5,565 bases of DNA from Myxococcales bacterium (GTDB lineage Bacteria; Myxococcota_A; UBA9160; JALSIO01), in NCBI GenBank assembly GCA_026989995.1, contig JALSIO010000094.1:1-5565 (forward strand), given 5' to 3'. This document shows positions 1-5,249 of this stretch, one piece after another. How positions within the stretch are numbered: the stretch's first letter is position 1; each line of letters opens with the position of its first letter. A program made the translations under genes and the position numbers. The notes beneath the pieces are model-generated. The model searched no databases. It was not told the DNA's origin and saw nothing but the letters and a program-made list of their open reading frames with translations.

Positions 1-335
1 ACCTCCGTGCGGACCGCCTTTCGGGCGGCGAGCGCCGCCGGGTGGAGATCGCGAGGGCGCTCGTGTTGCGGCCGCGCTTCCTCCTCCTCGACGAGCCCTT
101 CTCCGGCATCGATCCCATCGCGGTGATCGACATCCAGAAGATCATCGAGCAGCTCCGGCAGCGCGGAATCGGCGTGGTCATCACGGATCACAACGTGCGG
201 GAGACCCTGTCCATCTGCGACCGCGCGTACATCATCCAGGAGGGCGTGGTGCTCCGGGAGGGACGCCCGGAGGAGATCGCCGCCGACCCGAGGGTCCGGG
301 AGATCTATCTGGGGGAGGCATTCCGCCTCGACTGA
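1..335 (+). CDS. lptB: LptB, ATPase of the LPS export ABC transporter (3' part only)
   Basis: The gene enters from the left edge; the reading frame is set from base 3 and gives 110 residues up to the TGA at 333-335. LptB is the cytoplasmic ATPase of the LptB2FG complex, which extracts lipopolysaccharide from the inner membrane and pushes it along the Lpt bridge. The visible part starts just before the ABC signature [15 protein letters not shown], the very basic form typical of LptB. It continues through Walker B with the catalytic glutamate ([12 protein letters not shown]), the switch histidine in [10 protein letters not shown], and the family C-terminal ending YLGEAFRLD. Walker A lies outside the window. 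A GTG at 42 is inside the signature motif and is not a real start. The stop is 15 bp before rpoN, the classic lptB-rpoN order. By analogy lptA and lptC should lie upstream. Identification as LptB rather than another ABC ATPase is very secure. Confidence 0.96.
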   Translation, partial: LRADRLSGGERRRVEIARALVLRPRFLLLDEPFSGIDPIAVIDIQKIIEQLRQRGIGVVITDHNVRETLSICDRAYIIQEGVVLREGRPEEIAADPRVREIYLGEAFRLD

Positions 336-350
336 GCGGGTGACGGGACC

Positions 351-1805
351 ATGGCCATCGAGCTCCGACAGCAGCTCAAGCTGACCCAGCAGCTGGTGAT
401 GACGCCCCAGCTGCAGCAGGCCATCAAGCTGTTGCAGCTCTCCCGGCTCGAGCTCTCCGAGGTGATCCAGCAGGAGCTCCAGGAGAACCCCTGCCTCGAG
501 GAGGTCGCCGAAGCCGAAGAGGGGGATCTGCCCCGAGAGGTCGCCGACGAGGTGGAAGCGCCCGAAGGGGAGCCGGCCGAGGCGCCTCCCGAGAATCGCG
601 AACCCACCGACGCCGAGAAGGTCGCCGACATCGACTGGCAGAGCTACATGGAGGCCTATCCCCAGACGGGGCTTTCCGGGGCCCGGGAGGAGGACGAGCG
701 CCGAAGCCTCGAAGCCACGCTCACTCGGGCCCCATCGCTCGCAGACCATCTCCTCTGGCAGCTCCACCTCTCGCACTTCGACGACGAGGAGCGGCGCACC
801 GCGACCTTCATCATCGGCAACCTCGACGAAGACGGCTTCCTGGCTGCCGAGCTCGCGGAGATCGCCGAGGCGGCCGGGGTTCCGGTCGACCGGGTCGAGC
901 AGACGCTCGCGAAGGTGCAGTCCTTCGATCCCACCGGAGTGGCGGCGCGCGATCTGCGCGAATGCCTGCTGCTGCAGGTACGCGCTCTCGGCATCGACGA
1001 CCCGCTCGTGGGCCGGATCCTCGAGGAACAGATGAACCGGCTCCAGAAGCGCGATTTCCGCGGGATCGCGAAGGCGCTCGGCGTGACGGTGGAGGAGGTC
1101 GCCGCGGCGGCCCGGGTGATCGGGCGCCTCGAGCCGCGTCCGGGGCGGGCCTTCGGCGGCGAGGACCCCGTCTACATCACGCCCGACATCTACGTCTACA
1201 AGGTGGGCGACGACTACCACATCCTGCTCAACGAGGACGGTCTGCCGAAGTTGCGGGTCAGCCAGCTCTACCGCGAGGTGGTGACGCGCGACGAGGAGGC
1301 GGGCTCGGAGGCACGGGCCTACGTGCAGGAGAAGCTCCGCTCGGCGGTGTGGTTGATCAAGTCCATCCACCAGCGGCAGCGGACGATCTACAAGGTGATG
1401 CAGAGCATCCTGAAACACCAGCGGGAGTTCTTCGACAAGGGCATCCAGTACCTGCGCCCGCTGAACCTCCGGGACGTCGCCGAGGACATCGAGATGCACG
1501 AGTCCACGGTGAGCCGGGTGACCACCAACAAATACGTCCACACGCCCCAGGGAATCTTCGAGCTCAAGTTCTTCTTCAACTCGAGCATCTCGCGCGTGAA
1601 CGGCGAGGAGGCGCTCTCGAGCCAGAGCGTCAAGGAGAAGATCCGGCGGATCATTGCAGCCGAGGACCCCCGCCGACCGCTCTCGGACCAGCGCATCGCC
1701 GAGATGCTGAAGGCGGCCGACATCGACATCGCCCGCCGGACGGTGACGAAGTACCGGGAGGCGATGAACATCCTCTCCTCGACGAAGCGGCGACAGGTCG
1801 GCTAG
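351..1805 (+). CDS. rpoN: RNA polymerase sigma-54 factor RpoN
   Basis: This is full-length sigma-54 (484 aa), the alternative sigma factor that recognises -24/-12 promoters and needs AAA+ enhancer-binding proteins to open DNA. Residues 1-51 are the glutamine- and leucine-rich region I (LKLTQQLVMTPQLQQAIKLL), the activator-interacting part. Residues about 52-94 are the acidic, low-complexity region II, ending at the usual DIDW motif (93-96). The core-binding domain follows. The helix-turn-helix lies at about 372-392 (LRDVAEDIEMHESTVSRVT), and the RpoN box ARRTVTKYRE at 461-470 reads the -24 element. The ATG at 351 gives the standard N-terminus MAIELRQQLKL; only a weak purine-rich site (ACGGGA) precedes it. 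The 15-bp gap to lptB implies cotranscription. The downstream neighbour is ptsN; the hpf gene often found directly after rpoN is missing. No internal frameshift or lost motif was seen. Confidence 0.98.
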   Translation: MAIELRQQLKLTQQLVMTPQLQQAIKLLQLSRLELSEVIQQELQENPCLEEVAEAEEGDLPREVADEVEAPEGEPAEAPPENREPTDAEKVADIDWQSYMEAYPQTGLSGAREEDERRSLEATLTRAPSLADHLLWQLHLSHFDDEERRTATFIIGNLDEDGFLAAELAEIAEAAGVPVDRVEQTLAKVQSFDPTGVAARDLRECLLLQVRALGIDDPLVGRILEEQMNRLQKRDFRGIAKALGVTVEEVAAAARVIGRLEPRPGRAFGGEDPVYITPDIYVYKVGDDYHILLNEDGLPKLRVSQLYREVVTRDEEAGSEARAYVQEKLRSAVWLIKSIHQRQRTIYKVMQSILKHQREFFDKGIQYLRPLNLRDVAEDIEMHESTVSRVTTNKYVHTPQGIFELKFFFNSSISRVNGEEALSSQSVKEKIRRIIAAEDPRRPLSDQRIAEMLKAADIDIARRTVTKYREAMNILSSTKRRQVG

Positions 1806-1833
1806 TGTCGGCCCGCGCCCATGGGGAGCGTCC

Positions 1834-2295
1834 ATGAAGATCACGGACATCCTGGCGAAGGACGCGGTGCTCCTCGACCTCACCGGAGCCACCAAGCGGG
1901 AGGTCCTGGAGGAGATGGCGCGGGCGCTCGCTGCCGCCGAGCCGGAGATCGACGGAGACCGTCTGCTCGAGGTCCTGCTCGAGCGGGAGGCCCTCCAGAG
2001 CACCGGCATCGGGGAGGGCGTCGCGATCCCCCACGGGAAGCTTCCCGGGCTCCGCCGTCTGGTCGCGAGCTTCGCGCGGAGCCGGCGGGGCGTGGACTTC
2101 GAGTCCATCGACGGGCAGCCCACCCACCTCTTCTTCCTGCTGGTGGTTCCCGAGCACTCGGGCGGGCAGCACCTCAAGGCCCTGGCGCGCATCTCGCGCT
2201 TTCTCCGCGACGCGGCCTTTCGGAAGCAGCTCCTCGAGGCGGAGACGGTCGAGGACGTGGTGCGCGCGATCGAGGAGGAGGAGGCCAAGTTCTGA
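1834..2295 (+). CDS. ptsN: PTS IIA-like nitrogen-regulatory protein PtsN (EIIA-Ntr)
   Basis: A 153-aa single-domain EIIA of the fructose/nitrogen family, the usual size for PtsN. In the nitrogen PTS it accepts phosphate from an HPr-type protein and acts as a regulator (potassium transport, nitrogen and stress responses in enterobacteria) rather than in sugar uptake. The phosphorylated histidine is H67 in GVAIPHGKLPGL. The other family block, FFLLVVPEHSGGQHLKALARIS, spans about residues 100-121. It has no membrane segment or fused EIIB/EIIC, which supports a regulatory role. The ATG at 1834 is preceded by GGGGAG (1823-1828) with 5-nt spacing; an ATG at 1821 is in another frame. It starts 28 bp after rpoN, an arrangement conserved widely in Proteobacteria. 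A general fructose EIIA is the only real alternative, and the rpoN linkage argues against it. The physiological target in this organism cannot be read from the sequence. Confidence 0.95.
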   Translation: MKITDILAKDAVLLDLTGATKREVLEEMARALAAAEPEIDGDRLLEVLLEREALQSTGIGEGVAIPHGKLPGLRRLVASFARSRRGVDFESIDGQPTHLFFLLVVPEHSGGQHLKALARISRFLRDAAFRKQLLEAETVEDVVRAIEEEEAKF

Positions 2296-2348
2296 GCCCG
2301 GGCTGCGCCGGGCCGGGCTGCGCCGGGCCGGAGCGGGCCGGGCCGGGG
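2296..2348 (+). repeat. 15-bp GC tandem repeat with seven G-tracts before rapZ
   Basis: Directly after the ptsN stop, the unit GGGCTGCGCCGGGCC occurs twice without change (2300-2314 and 2315-2329). It is followed by a degenerate copy (2330-2344, 11 of 15 matches) and a final GGGG. Seven runs of three or more G (starting 2300, 2310, 2315, 2325, 2335, 2340, 2345) are separated by 2 or 7 bases, so the transcript meets the usual G-quadruplex pattern. GCCCGG (2296-2301) and CCGGGC (2308-2313) can also form a perfect 6-bp hairpin with a 6-nt loop. There is no T-run after it, so it is not a standard terminator. It ends 4 bp before the rapZ ribosome site GGAGG (2352-2356). The sequence pattern is certain; any function is inference. 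Confidence 0.85.
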
Positions 2349-2364
2349 ACCGGAGGCCGGGTGG

Positions 2365-3237
2365 ATGGAGGAGCCGAGCGGAACCCACATCGTCCTGATC
2401 AGCGGGCTTTCCGGCAGCGGAAAGAGCACCGCCATGGCCGCGCTGGAAGACCGCTCCTTCTACTGTGTCGACAACCTGCCGCCGCAGCTCATGGGGCGCT
2501 TCCTCGACCTCTGCGCCGTCGCCAAGCCTCCCATCCGGCAGATCGGCCTGGCCATCGATGCCCGGGAGGGTGCCTTCCTGAACGATCTCCCCACCGCGAT
2601 TCGGGAGCTTCGGGCTTCCGGGGCCCGAATCGAGCTGATCTTCCTCGATTGCGCGAACCACGTGCTCGAGCACCGCTACCGGGAGACCCGGCGCGTGCAC
2701 CCCCTTTCGCCCGACCGTCCGGTGAGCGAGGGAATCGAGGCGGAGCGGAGGCTCCTCGCGGACGTCGCCGCCATGGCCGACCTGGTGATCGATACCAGTG
2801 CCATGAACGTGCATCAGCTCCGCGAGACCATGCTCCGCCACCTCGGCGGGGCGCCGCGGCAGACGGTGGTGAACCTGGTCTCCTTCGGCTACCGACACGG
2901 CGTGCCGGAGAGCGCCGATCTCCTCTTCGACGTGCGTTTCCTTCCCAACCCCTATTTCGAAGCGGAGCTCCGCGAGCGCACGGGGCTCGACAGCCGGGTG
3001 GCGGAGTTCGTGCTGGCGAGCGAGCGGACGGTCACCCTGCTCGAACGCCTCGGCTCCCTCCTCGGCTTCCTGCTCCCGCTCTACGACGAGGAGGGAAAGG
3101 CCTACATCACCATCGGAATCGGCTGCACCGGCGGCCAGCATCGGTCGGTGGCGGTCACCGAGGCCCTGGCGTCCCGGCTCCGGGAGGCGGGCCGCAAGGT
3201 GAGCGTGAGCCATCGGGACGTGGAGAGACGCACGTGA
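2365..3237 (+). CDS. rapZ: RNase adapter protein RapZ (YvcJ/YhbJ P-loop family)
   Basis: A 290-aa protein of the usual RapZ length. In Escherichia coli RapZ binds the small RNA GlmZ, presents it to RNase E and senses glucosamine-6-phosphate, tuning GlmS and amino-sugar supply. In other bacteria the family (YvcJ) is a nucleotide-binding protein with less clear roles. The N-terminal P-loop domain shows Walker A GLSGSGKS (14-21), the family block FYCVDNLPP (32-40) and a Walker B-like LIFLDC (91-96). Further conserved blocks are RETRRVHPL (106-114) and DVRFLPNPYF (189-198). The C-terminal domain has GIGCTGGQHRSV (251-262) and a basic end (HRDVERR) like the RNA-binding tail of the E. coli protein. 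The ATG at 2365 is set by GGAGG at 2352-2356 (8-nt spacing). It lies between ptsN and the mannose-type EIIA and overlaps the latter by 4 bp. The hprK gene commonly next to rapZ in related bacteria is absent. Whether a GlmZ-like RNA exists here is unknown. Confidence 0.96.
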   Translation: MEEPSGTHIVLISGLSGSGKSTAMAALEDRSFYCVDNLPPQLMGRFLDLCAVAKPPIRQIGLAIDAREGAFLNDLPTAIRELRASGARIELIFLDCANHVLEHRYRETRRVHPLSPDRPVSEGIEAERRLLADVAAMADLVIDTSAMNVHQLRETMLRHLGGAPRQTVVNLVSFGYRHGVPESADLLFDVRFLPNPYFEAELRERTGLDSRVAEFVLASERTVTLLERLGSLLGFLLPLYDEEGKAYITIGIGCTGGQHRSVAVTEALASRLREAGRKVSVSHRDVERRT

Positions 3238-3644
3238 GTGTCGGCGTGGTGATCGTGACGCACTACGGCCTCGGCGAGGAGTTCCTGCAGGCGGTCCGGC
3301 TGATCGTGCCGGGAGCACCGCGCTTCGAGTCGGTGGCCGTGGATCCGGGGCGCAGCGTGGACGAGCTGCGCAAGGCCATCGAGGAGGCGCTCGCCCGGGC
3401 CGACGAGGGCCAGGGCGTGCTCGTGCTGACGGACATGTTCGGGGGCACCCCCTCGAATCTCAGCCTCTCCTTCCTGGGAGAGCGCAGGGTCGAGGTGGTC
3501 ACCGGGCTCAATCTCCCCATGCTCATCAAGCTGGCGGAACACCCCCGGGAGGGCCCGCTCGAGGAGCTGGCCGCCCTGATCAAGAGCTACGGCCAGCGCA
3601 ACATCCGCGTCGCCTCGGAGCTGCTGCCGGACGGGGAGCGGTGA
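3234..3644 (+). CDS. PTS mannose-family EIIA domain protein (single domain)
   Basis: A 136-aa free-standing EIIA of the mannose (ManX) family. Such domains take phosphate from HPr on a histidine near the N-terminus; here that is H10 in VGVVIVTHYGLGEE, the same position as in E. coli ManX. Other family blocks are DMFGGTPSN (67-75) and GLNLPML (91-97). E. coli ManX is fused to EIIB and works with membrane subunits; this protein has neither and no transporter gene is near, so a regulatory role is inferred. The GTG start at 3234 overlaps the rapZ stop in GTGA and has GGAGAG at 3222-3227 with 6-nt spacing. The frame stays open far upstream through rapZ and ptsN without coding-like sequence, so a longer protein is not real. 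The same GTGA overlap links it to HPr downstream, which implies translational coupling. The symbol manX would overstate the function, so none is given. Confidence 0.93.
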   Translation: MSVGVVIVTHYGLGEEFLQAVRLIVPGAPRFESVAVDPGRSVDELRKAIEEALARADEGQGVLVLTDMFGGTPSNLSLSFLGERRVEVVTGLNLPMLIKLAEHPREGPLEELAALIKSYGQRNIRVASELLPDGER

Positions 3645-3940
3645 GCGCGGGCGAGGTGGTCGAAGGCGTGGTGGAGGTCCGCAACCCGGCGGGCCTGCAC
3701 GCCCGGCCGGCCGGGCGCGTGGCCGAGCTGGTGGCGCGCTTCCAGGCCGAGGTGGAGCTCGGCCACGGCGGCGAGTGGGTCGACGCCTCGAGCGTGCTCT
3801 CCATCCTCTCGCTGGGGCTGACCCGGGGCACGGTGGTCCGGATCCGGGCGCGGGGCGAGGAGGCGGTCGAGGCCGTGCGGGCGGTGGCCGAACTCATCGA
3901 GCAGCTGACCGACGAGCAGGACTTCCAGCAGTCCGGCTGA
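3641..3940 (+). CDS. ptsH: Phosphocarrier protein HPr
   Basis: A 99-aa HPr, the small cytoplasmic carrier that takes phosphate from enzyme I and passes it to EIIA proteins. The active-site histidine is H20 in NPAGLHARPAG. The second block, VDASSVLSILSLGLTRGTVV (47-66), contains S51, which aligns with Ser46, the site used by HPr kinase/phosphorylase in Gram-positives and many Proteobacteria. The start is uncertain. GTG at 3641 overlaps the EIIA stop in GTGA but has GGGGAG only 2 nt before it. An in-frame GTG at 3656 would put the histidine at position 15, as in most HPr proteins, but has no well-spaced ribosome site. Coupling to the EIIA stop favours 3641. Both likely phosphodonors for this protein, EI (ptsI) and HprK, are not encoded in the window, although ptsI often follows ptsH. 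It could equally be called NPr; sequence alone does not decide between HPr and NPr. Confidence 0.94.
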   Translation: MSAGEVVEGVVEVRNPAGLHARPAGRVAELVARFQAEVELGHGGEWVDASSVLSILSLGLTRGTVVRIRARGEEAVEAVRAVAELIEQLTDEQDFQQSG

Positions 3941-3965
3941 TGCCCCCCGGGCGCTCCCGCTCGCG

Positions 3966-3994
3966 TTGAAGGGGCGGGGCGGCTCGCCTACAGT
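3966..3994 (+). promoter_or_regulatory. Predicted sigma-70-type promoter of metK
   Basis: A -35 element TTGAAG (3966-3971) is separated by exactly 17 bp from a -10 element TACAGT (3989-3994, 4 of 6 matches to TATAAT). Transcription would start near 4000, leaving a leader of about 20 nt with GGAG at 4011-4014 placed 6 nt before the metK ATG. The leader is too short for any known SAM riboswitch. This is one of only two well-spaced promoter candidates noticed in the window, and it sits where the preceding operon ends. Confidence 0.65.
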
Positions 3995-4009
3995 CCGCCC
4001 GCCCCGCCC
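3972..4009 (+). repeat. Perfect 11-bp inverted repeat around the metK -10
   Basis: GGGCGGGGCGG (3972-3982) pairs with CCGCCCCGCCC (3999-4009), leaving a 16-base loop that contains the -10 element TACAGT. The left arm fills most of the -35/-10 spacer and the right arm covers the predicted start site. A transcript starting at about 4000 lacks the left arm, so the hairpin could form only in read-through RNA from ptsH. No T-run follows, so an intrinsic terminator of the usual type is not supported. It could be an operator, a weak stop for the upstream operon, or simply GC-rich sequence. Confidence 0.6.
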
Positions 4010-4020
4010 AGGAGAGACCC

Positions 4021-5184
4021 ATGGCCCGCACCCTGTTCACCTCCGAGTCCGTGTCGATGGGGCACCCGGACAAGATGTGCGACCAGATCTCGGACGCCGT
4101 CCTCGACGCCCTGCTGGCCCAGGACCCGGGCTCCCGGGTCGCCTGCGAGACGCTCACCACGACCGGCCTGGTGGTGCTCGCCGGCGAGATCACCACCCGG
4201 GCGGTGGTGGACTTCCCGGCCCTGGTTCGCCAGGTGATCCACGACATCGGCTACACGAGTTCCGACATGGGCTTCGACGCCTCCACCTGCGGAGTCCTGC
4301 TCGCCCTCGGCAGGCAGTCACCGGACATCGCCCAGGGGGTGACGGAGGGGGAGGGGCTGCACAAGGAGCAGGGGGCCGGCGACCAGGGCATGATGTTCGG
4401 CTTCGCCTGCGACGAGACCGACGAGCTCATGCCCGCCCCGATCCACCTCGCCCACCGGCTGATCGAACGCCATCGCCTGCTCTTCGAGTCCGGTGAGCTC
4501 GACTACCTGCGGCCCGATGCCAAGAGCCAGGTGACGGTGGAGTACCGGGACGGGACCGCGACGAGGGTTCACGCGGTGGTCGTCTCCACCCAACACGCGC
4601 CGGACGTGGCGCACGAACAGATCCGGCGGGACGTGTTCGAGCACATCGTGCGGCCGGTGATCCCCTCGAAGCTCCTCGACGACGACACCGTGGTCCACGT
4701 GAATCCCACGGGCCGCTTCGTGATCGGAGGGCCCATGGGCGATGCGGGCCTGACCGGGCGCAAGATCATCGTCGATACCTACGGCGGCATGGGCCGCCAC
4801 GGCGGCGGCGCCTTCTCCGGCAAGGACCCGTCCAAGGTGGACCGGAGTGCGGCCTACGCGGCGCGCTACGTGGCGAAGAACCTGGTGGCGGCCGGGCTCG
4901 CCCGGCGCTGCGAGGTCCAGGTGGCCTACGCCATCGGTGTCGCCGAACCGGTCTCCATCCGGGTGGAGACCTTCGGTACCGGAAGCCTCCCCGAGGATGA
5001 GCTCGTGCGCCTCGTGCGCAAGCACTTCGACCTCACGCCGCGGGGGATCATCGAGAGCCTCGACCTCCGGCGTCCGGTGTACCGGGCCACCTCCTACCAC
5101 GGGCACTTCGGCCGCCGCGGACCCGGCTTCACCTGGGAGGAGACGGGCCTCGCCGAGGGGCTCCGGACTGACGCCGCCCGCTGA
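4021..5184 (+). CDS. metK: S-adenosylmethionine synthetase (methionine adenosyltransferase)
   Basis: A complete 387-aa MetK, about the length of the E. coli enzyme. It makes S-adenosylmethionine from methionine and ATP, releasing phosphate and pyrophosphate, as a cytoplasmic tetramer. The ATP/metal motif GHPDK is at 14-18 (H15 and D17 match E. coli H14 and D16). E43 lies in [16 protein letters not shown] spans 118-129, RPDAKSQ is at 164-170, and the phosphate-binding [10 protein letters not shown] is at 261-270. The N-terminal stretch [17 protein letters not shown] differs from the E. coli form (SEGHPDKIADQ) but keeps all catalytic residues; Cys at 20 also occurs in eukaryotic enzymes. The ATG at 4021 has GGAG at 4011-4014. 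It follows ptsH by 80 bp and has its own predicted promoter, so it is probably a separate transcription unit. No ahcY or methyltransferase gene adjoins it. No motif is damaged. Confidence 0.98.
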   Translation: MARTLFTSESVSMGHPDKMCDQISDAVLDALLAQDPGSRVACETLTTTGLVVLAGEITTRAVVDFPALVRQVIHDIGYTSSDMGFDASTCGVLLALGRQSPDIAQGVTEGEGLHKEQGAGDQGMMFGFACDETDELMPAPIHLAHRLIERHRLLFESGELDYLRPDAKSQVTVEYRDGTATRVHAVVVSTQHAPDVAHEQIRRDVFEHIVRPVIPSKLLDDDTVVHVNPTGRFVIGGPMGDAGLTGRKIIVDTYGGMGRHGGGAFSGKDPSKVDRSAAYAARYVAKNLVAAGLARRCEVQVAYAIGVAEPVSIRVETFGTGSLPEDELVRLVRKHFDLTPRGIIESLDLRRPVYRATSYHGHFGRRGPGFTWEETGLAEGLRTDAAR

Positions 5185-5192
5185 GCGGTGCC

Positions 5193-5227
5193 CCCTCGGG
5201 GGCCGGCCTCCTTGACCCCCCCGAGGG
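5193..5227 (+). terminator. Terminator-like inverted repeat after metK
   Basis: CCCTCGGGGG (5193-5202) is the exact reverse complement of CCCCCGAGGG (5218-5227), with a 15-base loop, beginning 9 bp after the metK stop. The 10-bp GC stem and its position fit a 3'-end hairpin for metK. It is followed only by TTC, so the T-run of a classic intrinsic terminator is missing; the loop is also long. A smaller alternative hairpin, CCCC-CTCG-GGGG (5191-5202), uses the same left arm. The loop and right arm coincide with the -35 element and spacer of the next promoter. Confidence 0.5.
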
Positions 5228-5240
5228 TTCGTGCGATACA
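5212..5240 (+). promoter_or_regulatory. Predicted extended -10 promoter, near-leaderless, for the SpoIID-like gene
   Basis: TTGACC (5212-5217, 5 of 6 matches to TTGACA) is followed after exactly 17 bp by GATACA (5235-5240, 3 of 6). The extended -10 TG (5232-5233) is one base before the -10, which helps offset the weak hexamer. Transcription would begin near 5247, only about 3 bases before the ATG at 5250. No Shine-Dalgarno sequence is visible before that ATG, which agrees with a leaderless or almost leaderless message. Confidence 0.6.
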
Positions 5241-5249
5241 GCGCACGCG

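Noticed and set aside
1778..1808. Possible promoter before ptsN: CTCGAC with GCTAGT or TAGTGT.
   Set aside because: Both hexamers match poorly, and they lie inside the end of rpoN with only a 28-bp gap to ptsN; cotranscription is simpler.
962..1837. 291-aa + strand open frame within rpoN.
   Set aside because: Frame-shifted reading of rpoN with Arg/Gly/Pro-rich composition; the rpoN frame carries the HTH and RpoN box.
1821..3233. Long open frame on the + strand that continues in frame into the mannose-type EIIA, as if encoding a 607-aa fusion.
   Set aside because: The part before 3234 is Arg/Gly/Pro-rich out-of-frame reading of ptsN and rapZ, both of which are clear genes with conserved motifs. 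Only the part from 3234 is coding.
1651..3318. 555-aa open frame on the - strand opposite ptsN and rapZ.
   Set aside because: It is a typical antisense shadow in high-GC DNA: low-complexity Arg/His/Pro composition, no recognisable motif, and it covers two well-supported genes.
3941..4020. SAM riboswitch before metK.
   Set aside because: The whole gap is 80 bp and the predicted leader about 20 nt, too short for a known SAM aptamer; no such fold is apparent.
4054..4089. Eukaryote-like MetK motif (PDKMCDQ) as a sign of horizontal transfer.
   Set aside because: The rest of the protein follows the bacterial pattern, codon use matches its neighbours, and a Cys at this position is not strong evidence of origin.
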